Below are positions 1 through 8,029 of a stretch of DNA of 64,000 nucleotides, piece after piece. The position numbers were made by a program, and so were the translations under genes. Position 1 is the stretch's first letter. Each line of letters starts with the position of its first letter. The stretch is from Catenuloplanes indicus (GTDB taxonomy: Bacteria; Actinomycetota; Actinomycetes; Mycobacteriales; Micromonosporaceae). The notes under the pieces were generated by a model. It was given only the letters and a program-made list of their open reading frames with translations, had not been told where the DNA came from and made no database searches. The stretch lies in the NCBI RefSeq assembly GCF_030813715.1, contig NZ_JAUSUZ010000001.1, positions 3,100,001 through 3,164,000 of the forward strand, read 5' to 3'.

Positions 1-1
1 G

Positions 2-733
2 ATCCCGGACAACTCGTTCACCGTGATCGTCGGCCCGAACGCATGCGGCAAGTCCACGCTGCTCCGCGCGCTCTCCCGGATGCTCAAGCCGCGCGCCGGA
101 TCGGTGCTGCTGGACGGCAAGGGCATCGGTTCGTACCCGGCCAAGGAGGTCGCCCGCCGCCTCGGCCTGCTCCCGCAGACCTCGATCGCCCCCGACGGCA
201 TCACGGTCGCCGACCTGGTCGGCCGCGGCCGGTTCCCGCACCAGCGCCTGCTTCGCCAGTGGTCCCGCGAGGACGAGCGGGTGGTCGCCGAGGCGATGGC
301 CGCGACCGGCGTCTCCGAGTTGTCCGGCCGCGTGGTCGACGAACTATCCGGCGGCCAGCGGCAGCGCGTGTGGCTGGCGATGGCGCTGGCCCAGCAGACC
401 GACATCCTGCTGCTGGACGAACCGACCACGTTCCTCGACATCACACACCAGATCGAGGTCCTCGACCTCTGCGCCGACCTTCAAGAGACCGGCCGCACCC
501 TGGTCGCCGTACTGCACGACCTCAACCAGGCCTGCCGCTACGCCACCCACCTGATCGCCATGCGCGACGGCGCGATCGTCGCCCAGGGCGCCCCCGCCGA
601 CATCATCACCGCCGACCTGGTCCACACCGTCTTCGACCTCCAGTGCCGCGTCGTCCCGGACCCCGAATCCGGCACCCCCCTGGTGGTGCCCGCCGCCCGC
701 CGCCGCCCCGCCCCCGTGCAGATCGCCGCCTGA
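2..733 (+). CDS. Iron-siderophore-type ABC transporter ATP-binding protein (5' end outside window)
   Basis: The reading frame is open from base 2, ahead of the first GTG at 23, so the gene starts upstream of the window. Visible motifs are Walker A (GPNACGKST), the ABC signature (LSGGQRQRVWLAMALAQ) and Walker B with the catalytic Glu (DILLLDEPTTFLD), followed by the switch His (LHDLNQACRY). The pattern matches FecE/FepC-type ATPases that power ferric-siderophore or haem import with a FecCD permease, which should lie just upstream. About 243 residues are visible and only the first N-terminal strands are missing. Function is secure at family level; the substrate is inferred. Confidence 0.9.
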   Translation: MPDNSFTVIVGPNACGKSTLLRALSRMLKPRAGSVLLDGKGIGSYPAKEVARRLGLLPQTSIAPDGITVADLVGRGRFPHQRLLRQWSREDERVVAEAMAATGVSELSGRVVDELSGGQRQRVWLAMALAQQTDILLLDEPTTFLDITHQIEVLDLCADLQETGRTLVAVLHDLNQACRYATHLIAMRDGAIVAQGAPADIITADLVHTVFDLQCRVVPDPESGTPLVVPAARRRPAPVQIAA

Positions 734-881
734 CCCACCGGCCCCGATCCGCTCAGCCCCGACGCCGGAACCCGGATCCGGAAACCGCAACGCCTTCGGA
801 ACCGCCGCGCGCTCGGGAACCGCAACACACCGTAACCGCGGCATATCTCGCCCGGCGGGTGCCGCCGGGTGGGGTGGCGTG

Positions 882-910
882 CCCGATGCCTCCCGGCGGG
901 AGGCATCGGG
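882..910. terminator. Bidirectional hairpin terminator
   Basis: A perfect 13-bp stem (CCCGATGCCTCCC paired with 898-910) closes on a GGC loop between two convergent genes. A second 8-bp hairpin sits just before it at 851-869. No U-tract follows, which is usual in high-GC actinomycetes. The rest of the 190-bp gap shows nothing else. Confidence 0.75.
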
Positions 911-922
911 GCGGCGTGAAGG

Positions 923-2245
923 TCAGGCGGGCAAGGGGGACTTCGGGGAGGTGGGCTCGTCGTCGAGGGACGTAAGGCGGGAGGTTTCCGGGGCGAAGGC
1001 GAGGGCGATCAGCGTGAGCAGCAGGGCCGCGGCGACGTAGAGGGAGACCGCGAACGCGCTGCCGGTGGCGCGGACCAGTTGGATGGCGACGATCGGGGCG
1101 AGGGCGCCACCGAAGATGCCGGCGATCTGGTAGCCCATGGAGGCGCCGGAGTAACGCAGGCGGGTGGAGAACAGTTCGGCGACGAAGGCGGCCTGGGGCC
1201 CGTACATGATGGCGTGGGTGGCCAGGGCGACCACCACGGTAAGCACGATGACCAGCGTGTTGCCGGTGTTCAGCAGCGGGAAGAAGGCGAACGCCCAGGC
1301 GGCGGCGAGGATTGCGCCGGCGGCGTAGACCGGGCGGCGGCCGTAGCGGTCGGAGAGTGCGCCGGCCAGCGGGATGAGCAGCAGCTGCAGGCCGGAGGCG
1401 ACCAGCACGCCGGTCAGCGCGACCGTGCGGGGCAGGCCGACCGTGCCGGTGACGTAGGTGAGCACGTACAGGCTGAAGGTGTAGAACGCGACGTCGGTGC
1501 CGATCCGGGCGGCCATCGCGACCAGCAGGCCGCGTGGGTGCCGGCGCAGCACCTCGACCAGCGGCAGCCGCGCCTTGGTGCCGTGCGCCTCGACGGCGGT
1601 GAACGCGGGGGACTCGGTGACCGACACCCGGATCCACAGGCCGACCAGCACCAGCAGGCCGGACAGCAGGAACGGGATGCGCCAGCCCCAGTCCAGGAAC
1701 GCGGCCTCGGACAGCGTCGCGGACAGTACCCAGAGGACGCCGGACGCGAGCAGGTTGCCGGCCGGCACGCCGACCTGTGGCCAGGACGCGGATAGGCCGC
1801 GGCGGGCCGGGTCGCCGTGTTCCAGTGACATCACGACCGCGCCGCCCCACTCGCCGCCGAGGCCGAGGCCTTGCAGGAATCGCATGGACACGAGGAGGAC
1901 CGGCGCGGCGACGCCGATGGTGGCGTAGGTCGGCAGCAGCCCGATGAGAAACGTGGCGCCGCCCATCAGGATGAGCGTGACGACCAGCACCCCCTTCCGG
2001 CCGACGCGGTCGCCGAAGTGGCCGAAGACGATGCCGCCGAGCGGGCGGGCGACGAAACCCACCGCGTACGTGGTGAAGGCCAGCAGCGTGCCGGTGAGCG
2101 GCTCGAACGTGGGGAAGAACAGCTTGCCGAAGACGAGGGCGGCGGCGGAGGCGTAGAGGAAGAAGTCGTACCACTCCAGCGAGGTACCGACGAGGCTGGC
2201 GATGATGACGCGTCGTGCTTCCTTCGGGTTGCGGGTCGTCGTCAT
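923..2245 (-). CDS. MFS transporter, metabolite:H+ symporter (MHS) family
   Basis: A 440-residue polytopic membrane protein with about 12 hydrophobic segments. The N-terminus (GTSLEWYDFFLYASAAAL), the loop 2-3 motif (GHFGDRVGRK) and RFLQGLGLGGEWGGAV are typical of the ProP/ShiA/KgtP branch, which takes up organic acids and osmolytes with protons. The start is an ATG with AGGAG upstream. It is transcribed divergently from pxpBC across a 118-bp gap that holds a palindromic operator. It may import 5-oxoproline or a related acid; that substrate is inferred from context only. Confidence 0.85.
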   Translation of the reverse strand: MTTTRNPKEARRVIIASLVGTSLEWYDFFLYASAAALVFGKLFFPTFEPLTGTLLAFTTYAVGFVARPLGGIVFGHFGDRVGRKGVLVVTLILMGGATFLIGLLPTYATIGVAAPVLLVSMRFLQGLGLGGEWGGAVVMSLEHGDPARRGLSASWPQVGVPAGNLLASGVLWVLSATLSEAAFLDWGWRIPFLLSGLLVLVGLWIRVSVTESPAFTAVEAHGTKARLPLVEVLRRHPRGLLVAMAARIGTDVAFYTFSLYVLTYVTGTVGLPRTVALTGVLVASGLQLLLIPLAGALSDRYGRRPVYAAGAILAAAWAFAFFPLLNTGNTLVIVLTVVVALATHAIMYGPQAAFVAELFSTRLRYSGASMGYQIAGIFGGALAPIVAIQLVRATGSAFAVSLYVAAALLLTLIALAFAPETSRLTSLDDEPTSPKSPLPA

Positions 2246-2297
2246 GACGGGCTCCTACGGATCGCGGATGCGTTGTGCCGTATGCCACACTGTAAGA

Positions 2298-2312
2298 AAT
2301 CGTAGAACGATT
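2298..2312. promoter_or_regulatory. Palindromic operator, probable GntR (FCD) site
   Basis: AATCGT-AGA-ACGATT is a perfect 6-bp inverted repeat with a 3-bp spacer, between the divergent MHS transporter and pxpB genes. A 13/15 match lies at 7942-7956 over the start of the GntR gene. A second inverted repeat, ATTGAG (2310-2315) and CTCAAT (2322-2327), abuts it. Half-site shape and spacing fit FadR/FCD-type GntR operators. Confidence 0.6.
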
Positions 2313-2363
2313 GAGCAATTCCTCAATATGAAGATGGTGTAAACCGACAGATGGGGCATCGCC

Positions 2364-2978
2364 ATGCACGCGCGCCGGGCCGGACCGTCGGCCATCCTGA
2401 TCGAGCTCCCCGGGGACGAGGCGGTCTCCGCCGCATATGAACTGCTCACCGGCCTGCGCGAGCGTGGCGAGCTGACCGCGGCGGAGATCGTGCCGGCCGC
2501 TCGGACCGTGCTGCTGGACGGTGTCCCCGACCCGGACCGGGTGTTCCGGCTGCTCCCCGAGGACCTGTCGACCGGCACCGGGACCCCGGCGAAACCCCAC
2601 CGGATCACGATTCCCACCCGGTACGACGGGGAGGACCTGGACGACGTCGCGCGCCTCTGGGGCACGGACCGGGCCGGGGTGATCGCGATACACACCGGCA
2701 CCGAGTTCCGCGTGGCGTTCTGCGGGTTCGCGCCCGGCTTCGCCTATCTGACCGGGCTCGGGCCGCGGCATCACGTGCCGCGCCGCGCGTCGCCGCGCAC
2801 CCGGGTGCCGGCCGGAACCGTGGCGCTGGCCGGGCCGTACAGCGGCGTCTACCCCACCGCGTCGCCCGGTGGCTGGCAGCTGATCGGCCGTACCCGGGAA
2901 ACGCTCTTCGATCTGGCGAACGACCCACCGGCACTGCTCGCCCCGGGCACGATCGTGCGTTTTGCCGAGGAGACATGA
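2364..2978 (+). CDS. pxpB: 5-oxoprolinase subunit B (PxpB/KipI family)
   Basis: This 204-residue protein carries the family motifs FCGFAPGFAYLTGL (about residues 117-130) and the VPAGTVALAGPYSGVYP segment near the C-terminus. PxpB and PxpC form the ATP-dependent part of prokaryotic 5-oxoprolinase and act with PxpA (LamB/YcsF) to open 5-oxoproline to glutamate. Its stop overlaps the pxpC start as ATGA, so the two are translationally coupled. No pxpA is present in this window. Older annotations call this family allophanate hydrolase subunit 1 or KipI. Confidence 0.9.
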   Translation: MHARRAGPSAILIELPGDEAVSAAYELLTGLRERGELTAAEIVPAARTVLLDGVPDPDRVFRLLPEDLSTGTGTPAKPHRITIPTRYDGEDLDDVARLWGTDRAGVIAIHTGTEFRVAFCGFAPGFAYLTGLGPRHHVPRRASPRTRVPAGTVALAGPYSGVYPTASPGGWQLIGRTRETLFDLANDPPALLAPGTIVRFAEET

Positions 2979-3847
2979 GCCTGGAGATCATCCGGGCGGG
3001 CGTCCGGACCACCGTGCAGGACCTGGGCCGGCCCGGTCTCGCGCACCTCGGCGTGCCGCGGTCCGGCGCGCTGGACGCGGGGGCGCTGCGGGCGGCGAAC
3101 CGGCTGGCCGGCAACCCGCCGGGCGCGGCCGGGCTGGAGATCACGCTCGGCGGGCTGCGGGCCCGCGCGACCCGGGCGATGACGCTCGCGGTCACCGGCA
3201 CGCCCGCGCCGATCGCGGTCGGCCGCCGGCCGGCCGACCCGGGCCTGCCGCTGGCGGTCCCGGCCGGTGCGGTGATCGACATCGGCCGTCCCGCCGCCGG
3301 CCTGCGCGTCTACCTGGCCGTAAACGGCGGCATCGCGGTGCCGCCGGTGCTGGGCAGCCGGTCCACGGACACGCTCTCCGGTCTCGGCCCGGAGCCGGTG
3401 CGCGACGGCGACGTGCTGCCGGTCGGCCCGGCTGCCGCGCCGCCGCCGGGCGTGGACGTGGCGCTCTGCCGGCCGCCGGCGGCCGCGCTGCGCCTGCGCG
3501 TCTGGCCCGGTCCGCGCGACGACTGGTTCACGGCGGACGCATGGCGCACGCTGCTCGGCGCGGGATACCGGGTGTCGCCGCAGACCGACCGGATCGGCGC
3601 CCGGCTGACCGGGCCGGCGCTGACCCGGGCGCGCGACGGCGAGCTGCCGAGCGAGGGTCTGGTGCTCGGCGCGATCCAGGTCCCGGCGGACGGCCAGCCG
3701 CTGATCTTCCTCGCCGACCACCCCACCACCGGCGGCTATCCGGTGATCGGCGTGGTCGACCCGTCCGACGTGGACGCGCTCGCCCAGGCCCGGCCCGGCA
3801 CGGCGATCCGGTTCACCCGGCCTCGCGAAGCAGCAGCGGCTCGGTGA
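2975..3847 (+). CDS. pxpC: 5-oxoprolinase subunit C (PxpC/KipA, biotin-dependent carboxyltransferase-like)
   Basis: A 290-residue protein beginning with the family signature TVQDLGRPGLAHLGVPRSGA and carrying LEITLGG and the late FLADHPTTGGYPVIGVV block. It pairs with PxpB as the second 5-oxoprolinase subunit. The last 35 bases overlap the 3' end of the convergent AraC gene. The partner pxpA must be elsewhere in the genome or absent; if absent, the physiological role is open. Confidence 0.9.
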   Translation: MSLEIIRAGVRTTVQDLGRPGLAHLGVPRSGALDAGALRAANRLAGNPPGAAGLEITLGGLRARATRAMTLAVTGTPAPIAVGRRPADPGLPLAVPAGAVIDIGRPAAGLRVYLAVNGGIAVPPVLGSRSTDTLSGLGPEPVRDGDVLPVGPAAAPPPGVDVALCRPPAAALRLRVWPGPRDDWFTADAWRTLLGAGYRVSPQTDRIGARLTGPALTRARDGELPSEGLVLGAIQVPADGQPLIFLADHPTTGGYPVIGVVDPSDVDALAQARPGTAIRFTRPREAAAAR

Positions 3848-4718
3848 GGCCGCGGAAACGGCCGGGCGGCAGGCCGAACTCGCGGCGGAACGCGCCGGCG
3901 AACGCGAACTCCGTGGCGTAGCCGACCCGGCGGGCGATCGCGGACAGCGGCGCGTCCGTCTCGCGCAGCAGCTGGGCGCCCCGGTGCAGGCGGCGGCCGA
4001 TCAGGTACGTCATCGGCGGCACGCCGACCAGCGCGGTGAACCGGCGGGTGAACGCGGTCCGCGACATCCCGGCCGTGCGGCTGAGCCGCTCCACGGTCCA
4101 CGGCGCCTCCGGGCTGGCGTGGATCTCGCGCAGCGCGGCCGCGATGCCCCGGTCGGTGAGCGCGTCCCACGGCGGGGCCGCGCCCCGGCACGCCGCCTGC
4201 CAGAGCCGCAGCGCGTGCACCAGCACCAGGTCGACCAGCGCGCGGTGGTTGACCAGCATGCCCTCCCGCGGCCGGCCCAGATCCTCGGTGAGCAGTTCGG
4301 CCAGCGCGGCCAGCCGGGCGTCCGACGCGATCAGCAGCACGTCCGGCAGCGAGCGGAGGAACGGGTGAACGCTGCCGCCGCGCTCCAGCCGGTAGATGCC
4401 GCAGATCATGTCCACCGGCATCGGCTCGGCCGGCGCGGCCGGTATGCCCATCGGCGCGGCCGGCAACTCGGCCAGCGTGCACGGCTGTGGGCCGAACCCG
4501 TGTGCGGCGCCGTGCGGGACCACCGCGACGTCACCGGCGCGCATGCGCATCGGCGCGGCCGACCCGGAGATCAGCCAGCCCTCGCCACGCAGCAGCACGT
4601 GGAACCCGACGCCCTCGCAGGCCTCGAACCGGCCGGCGAACGTGGCCGGCACCTCGGCCCGGCGCCCGTAGACCTGCCCGATCCGCAGGTCCTCGACCGC
4701 CTCGCTGATCACGTCCAT
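3813..4718 (-). CDS. AraC-family transcriptional regulator with N-terminal cupin
   Basis: About 301 residues from the ATG at 4718; an upstream in-frame start at 4757 gives a non-conserved leader. The N-terminal half is a cupin-like ligand domain (LLRGEGWLISG and RAGDVAVVPHGAAHGFG). The C-terminus carries two HTH motifs (WTVERLSRTAGMSRTAFTRR and the second helix pair near LSAIARRVGYATEFAFAGAF). It is divergent from the oxidoreductase starting near 4834, with a gap of about 115 bp, so that gene is its likely target. The inducer is unknown. Confidence 0.88.
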   Translation of the reverse strand: MDVISEAVEDLRIGQVYGRRAEVPATFAGRFEACEGVGFHVLLRGEGWLISGSAAPMRMRAGDVAVVPHGAAHGFGPQPCTLAELPAAPMGIPAAPAEPMPVDMICGIYRLERGGSVHPFLRSLPDVLLIASDARLAALAELLTEDLGRPREGMLVNHRALVDLVLVHALRLWQAACRGAAPPWDALTDRGIAAALREIHASPEAPWTVERLSRTAGMSRTAFTRRFTALVGVPPMTYLIGRRLHRGAQLLRETDAPLSAIARRVGYATEFAFAGAFRREFGLPPGRFRGLTEPLLLREAG

Positions 4719-4833
4719 CCCGCGAGCGTATCCGGCAACCGCGCGCATCCCGCCCACCGGAGCGCACAGACGCGTATCGCGCCGGTCCGATCACGCATGG
4801 CCGCCGCCGTACCGTCGCTGATTGGGTTTGATC

Positions 4834-5868
4834 GTGAGCAACGAACGCATTGCCGCGCAGGCGGCGGACGGTGAGACACGGGACCGGCTGACCCCGGAGG
4901 CGATCGGGGCGCTGCGCGCGAACGGCGACTTCGCGCTCGCGGTGCCGGCCGAGCACGGCGGGCCGGACGCGAGCGCGGAGACGATCCTGCGCCGGCTGAT
5001 CGACATCGGCCGCGCGGACCCGTCCGCCGCCTGGGTGACCGGCGTGACCGTGACCAGCAAGACGCTGGCGAAGCGGATGTCCGGCGAGACGGTGCGCAAG
5101 GAACTGTTCGCGGACCCGGACGCGATCTTCTGCGGCTCCGGCCGGCCGGGCTGCGGCACCGGCACGCGGGACGGGGACACGGTGGTCGTCACCGGCGCCT
5201 GGCCGAACGTCTCCGGCTGCGAGGACGCCACCTGGACCGGCGTGCTGCTGACGATCGACGGCGTGCCGCACTTCGCCCACATCCGGCGGGCCGACCTGCG
5301 CATCGACCGCACCTGGCAGGTGTCCGGCATGCGCGCGACCGGCAGCCACACCGTGGTCGCGGACGCGGTGGGCGTCCCGGACGGGCAGGTGTTCCCGTTC
5401 CGGCCGTTCGCGGTGAACGACCTGCTGCTGTTCGGGCTGTGCGTGCTCGGTCCGGTGATCGGCGGGGCATTCGGCGCGCTGGACACCGTGCGGGCCATGT
5501 TCGGGTCCGGCCGCAAGCCGTTCATGACGGCGTACGCGTCGATGGGCGAGTCGCCCGGCGCGCGGCACTGGCTGGCCGAGGCGACGCACCTGATCGAGCG
5601 GGCCGAGCGCACCGCGTTCGAGGTCGCCACCGCGGCGGACGGCCCGGAGGTCGCGCAGTCCGGCCTGCCGCGCCTGCACATGGCGGAGGCGACCGCCGCG
5701 CGCGACTGCCGGGCCGCCGTGGAGCTGCTGCTCGACCTGCACGGCGCGAGCGGCTTCGGCACGGCGAACCCGTTGCAGCGCTTCTGGCGGGACGTCGCGG
5801 TCGGCAGCCGGCACTCGCACCTCAACCCGTACCTGGCGGTGGAGAACCTCGGGAAGGCGCTGGTCTAG
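4834..5868 (+). CDS. Acyl-CoA dehydrogenase-fold flavin-dependent oxidoreductase/monooxygenase
   Basis: About 344 residues with the acyl-CoA dehydrogenase superfamily layout: helical N-terminus (LTPEAIGALRANGDFALAVP), mid-domain, and a helical C-terminus (ATAARDCRAAVELLLDLHGA, then NPLQRFWRDVAVGSRHSHLN). The C-terminal WRD...SRHSHLN pattern is typical of the HpaB/DszC-like two-component monooxygenase branch rather than true dehydrogenases. I chose the GTG at 4834; the TTG at 4822 is also open and no clear ribosome site decides. The stop codon lies inside the left arm of the inverted repeat that begins at 5864. The gene is divergent from the AraC regulator. The substrate is unknown. Confidence 0.75.
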   Translation: MSNERIAAQAADGETRDRLTPEAIGALRANGDFALAVPAEHGGPDASAETILRRLIDIGRADPSAAWVTGVTVTSKTLAKRMSGETVRKELFADPDAIFCGSGRPGCGTGTRDGDTVVVTGAWPNVSGCEDATWTGVLLTIDGVPHFAHIRRADLRIDRTWQVSGMRATGSHTVVADAVGVPDGQVFPFRPFAVNDLLLFGLCVLGPVIGGAFGALDTVRAMFGSGRKPFMTAYASMGESPGARHWLAEATHLIERAERTAFEVATAADGPEVAQSGLPRLHMAEATAARDCRAAVELLLDLHGASGFGTANPLQRFWRDVAVGSRHSHLNPYLAVENLGKALV

Positions 5869-6034
5869 AGCCTGTGCCGACGTGGGGCCGGAGCGAGGCG
5901 CGGTCCAGGTGTCGTTCGGGTGCGCGGCACGGAAGCCCGCATACCGGTGTTGCATGTGGGCTTGCGCGACGTGCGGCCAGTCGGCGCCCGGGCCTCGCCG
6001 TAGCCCGGCATCCCACGTCGGCACAGGCTCTAGA
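5864..6034. repeat. 171-bp MITE-like element with perfect 23-bp terminal inverted repeats
   Basis: Bases 5864-5886 and 6012-6034 are exact reverse complements over 23 bp (each includes CCTGTGCCGACGTGGG or its complement). The interior has its own smaller hairpin: AAGCCCGCA at 5933-5941 against TGTGGGCTT at 5955-5963. Each arm carries a CTAG, and these supply the TAG stops of both convergent flanking genes. It could be a non-autonomous transposable element or a large bidirectional terminator. No protein is encoded. Confidence 0.75.
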
Positions 6035-6443
6035 AGTCCTTCTCGTCGTCCGCGACCGGGCCGCCGAGTTCGCCGGTGCCGTACGCGTCGAGCATGCCGG
6101 TGACCCGCTTGCCCCACCGCTCGTGCGCGGCCTGCCGGCTGGTGCCGGCCACCTTGGCGATCATCTCCCAGGTGACGCCCCAGCGGCGCAGGCCCATCAC
6201 GATGAACACCGGATCGAGGTTCGCCGCCAGGCTCAGCCGCAGCTGGAGGAGCTGGTTGGCGACCTCCCACTCGGCCTCGGCGTCGCTGCCGGACCACTGC
6301 TCCCAACCCGGGTCGCCGGGCGCCTTGCGGCCACCGAGCAGCGCGTCGGCCTGGCGGGAGACCTCAAGGACGGCGGCCGAGGTGACGGCCGCGGTCGCCG
6401 CCGTCAGGTCGACGGACAGCGCCATGTCGGGTGCGTTCCTCAT
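6030..6443 (-). CDS. Small helix-turn-helix protein, function unknown
   Basis: About 137 residues from the ATG at 6443; the ATG at 6425 is an alternative. The C-terminal half holds a sigma-region-4-like HTH, WEMIAKVAGTSRQAAHERWG, preceded by a helical segment (ANQLLQLRLSLAANLDPVF). There is no recognisable effector domain. A perfect GTCAAGG/CCTTGAC palindrome begins 4 bp upstream of the start, so autoregulation is plausible. Its stop codon is provided by the inverted-repeat element at 5864-6034, which suggests that the original C-terminus was altered by insertion. Confidence 0.6.
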   Translation of the reverse strand: MRNAPDMALSVDLTAATAAVTSAAVLEVSRQADALLGGRKAPGDPGWEQWSGSDAEAEWEVANQLLQLRLSLAANLDPVFIVMGLRRWGVTWEMIAKVAGTSRQAAHERWGKRVTGMLDAYGTGELGGPVADDEKDF

Positions 6444-6446
6444 ACC

Positions 6447-6463
6447 GTCAAGGATGCCTTGAC
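6447..6463. promoter_or_regulatory. 17-bp palindrome upstream of small HTH gene
   Basis: GTCAAGG-ATG-CCTTGAC is a perfect 7-bp inverted repeat with a 3-bp spacer, immediately upstream of the start at 6443. A further GTCAAGG half-site lies at 6475-6481. Position and symmetry suggest an operator, possibly bound by the adjacent HTH protein. Confidence 0.5.
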
Positions 6464-6487
6464 GAACATGGCGCGTCAAGGCCGCCT

Positions 6488-7234
6488 TTACAGCACCTTC
6501 GTGACGCGCTCCGACTCCGCGCGCGCGGCCAGCTTCTCCTTGTCCGCGTTCGCCACCAGCACGATCGAGGCACCGGCGGCCAGCGGTGCCAGCAGCCACT
6601 GCACCGGCTGCTCGTACCGGCTTGCGTCGATCAGCACGCGGTCACCGGCGGTCAGGCCCATCTCGCCCGCGATGTGCCCGGCGATCGCGCCCCACTGGCC
6701 GAACGTGGTGCCGTCCGTGGTCGCCAGCGTGTCCGGCGCGGGCAGCGCGGCCGCGCGGAACACGTCGCCGAACACGCGCACCTCCGCGTTGAAGTCGCGG
6801 TAGCCGTCCGGCACCTCGCGCATCGGCATCGCGAACGGGTGCAGGCTCAGCACGAACCGCTCGTCCGCGTCCGGCACGTCCTCCAGCATGCTGCGCACCC
6901 GGTCGTGCGCCGCGAATACCACGTCCGGCACGCCGGCCGGTGCGGTGAGGCCCGCGGTCGACCACGGCCGGTACGCCACCGTCAGGCCCGCGGACCAGGA
7001 CGCCAGCAGGATCGCGGCGGTCTGCCAGTGCGCCGGCAGCAGCAGGTCCGCGCGGTCGCCCGGCCCCAGGCCGAGGCCGTCCACCAGCAGGTTCGCGGTC
7101 TTGGACACCCAGTTGCCGAGCGTCAGGCCGGACAGCTCGGTGCGCTCCCCGGTCGCGTCGTCGTAGAACGTGAGCAGCGGGCGGGCCGGATCGGCCGCCA
7201 CCGCCGCCGCGAAGATCGCCGGAACGTCGGACAC
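6488..7234 (-). CDS. TIGR03089-family protein (truncated AMP-synthetase-like)
   Basis: A 248-residue protein that resembles only the N-terminal part of acyl-adenylating enzymes (YDDATGERTELSGLTLGNWV, then LLPAHWQTAAILLASWSAGL). It lacks the AMP-binding P-loop and C-terminal lid. This is the normal form of the actinobacterial TIGR03089 family, so it is not a broken gene. The start is a GTG with GGGAG upstream. It follows the GntR gene by 12 bp on the same strand and is probably co-transcribed. No biochemical role is established to my knowledge. Confidence 0.75.
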   Translation of the reverse strand: MSDVPAIFAAAVAADPARPLLTFYDDATGERTELSGLTLGNWVSKTANLLVDGLGLGPGDRADLLLPAHWQTAAILLASWSAGLTVAYRPWSTAGLTAPAGVPDVVFAAHDRVRSMLEDVPDADERFVLSLHPFAMPMREVPDGYRDFNAEVRVFGDVFRAAALPAPDTLATTDGTTFGQWGAIAGHIAGEMGLTAGDRVLIDASRYEQPVQWLLAPLAAGASIVLVANADKEKLAARAESERVTKVL

Positions 7235-7246
7235 TGTGGACTCCCT

Positions 7247-7936
7247 CTATCGGTTCGCCGCGGCGTAGGCGGCGAGCAGTTGCTTCTCCGCGTCGTCGAA
7301 GTACCGCTGCAGCGCCTCCTCGGCCGCGCGCAGGTCGCCCGCGGCCAGCAGTTCGTAGAGCGCGCGGTTGCCGGCCACGTACGGCTCGTGCAGCGCACGC
7401 GGATCCGCCACCACCAGGAACACCAGGCGCAGCTCGGCCAGCAGCGCGCGCACCGACTCGGCCACCCGGCGACTGCCGGACAGGTCCGCGATCGCCTGGT
7501 GGAAGCGCATGTTCGCGGTGCCGACCGCACCCCAGTCCGCGCGCGCCGCGGCCTCGTCCGCGCTCTCGATCGCGGTCCGGAGCCGGCCGGCCGACTCCGG
7601 CGGCAGCGCGTCCAGGTTACGCAGCGCGCCGCACTCCAGGATCCGCCGTATCGCGTACAGGTCCCGGATGTCCGCGCTGGTCAGCAGCCGCACGAAGACG
7701 CCGCGGTTGAGCTGGTGCTCCAGCAGCCCCTCGTGCGCCAGAAGCCGGAACGCCTCGCGCAACGTGTTCCGCGAGACGCCGAGCGCCTCGCGCAGGCTCT
7801 CCTCGCTCAGCCGGGTCCCGGGCTTGAACACGCCCTCGGTGATCCGCTGCCGCAGGATGTCCGCCACCCGCTCCGCGGTGCTACCGCGATCGAGCAGCGC
7901 CCTGTCATCCGCGAGCCGTGCGCCCCACTCTTCCAC
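7247..7936 (-). CDS. GntR-family transcriptional regulator (FCD domain)
   Basis: About 229 residues. The N-terminal winged helix (ERVADILRQRITEGVFKPGT, then LSEESLREALGVSRNTLREA) is followed by an all-helical FCD ligand domain with metal-site-type histidines (NMRFHQAIADLSGSRR and YFDDAEKQL). I chose the GTG at 7936; the longer frame starts with TTG at 7954 inside a palindrome. That palindrome (7942-7956) then lies just upstream of the start, as expected for autoregulation. The same operator lies between the MHS transporter and pxpB genes 5.6 kb away. FCD regulators usually sense organic acids. Confidence 0.85.
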   Translation of the reverse strand: MEEWGARLADDRALLDRGSTAERVADILRQRITEGVFKPGTRLSEESLREALGVSRNTLREAFRLLAHEGLLEHQLNRGVFVRLLTSADIRDLYAIRRILECGALRNLDALPPESAGRLRTAIESADEAAARADWGAVGTANMRFHQAIADLSGSRRVAESVRALLAELRLVFLVVADPRALHEPYVAGNRALYELLAAGDLRAAEEALQRYFDDAEKQLLAAYAAANR

Positions 7937-7941
7937 GCGGA

Positions 7942-7956
7942 AATCGTAGAACAATC
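7942..7956. promoter_or_regulatory. GntR autoregulatory operator candidate
   Basis: AATCGTAGAACAATC matches 13 of 15 bases of the perfect palindrome at 2298-2312; counting the preceding GA, 15 of 17 bases agree. It is 6-20 bases upstream of the GTG chosen for the GntR gene. Confidence 0.6.
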
Positions 7957-8029
7957 TGTGGATATACCCGCTTCCGGCGTGGTCACCGCCCGCGGGCCGC
8001 CGGATCCGAGGGCCGTGGCGATCGAAACC

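Noticed and set aside
753-2774. Very long open frames on the strand opposite to real genes (e.g. 753-2774 minus, 12256-16074 minus, 54215-56281 plus, 20155-22722 minus)
   Set aside because: Arg/Pro/Ala/Gly-rich shadow translations caused by high third-position GC; the opposite frame holds recognised proteins.
7160-7175. Another TCGTAGAAC sequence resembling the GntR operator
   Set aside because: It lies inside the TIGR03089 coding region, lacks the second half-site, and similar GTAGAACG strings recur by chance in coding DNA.
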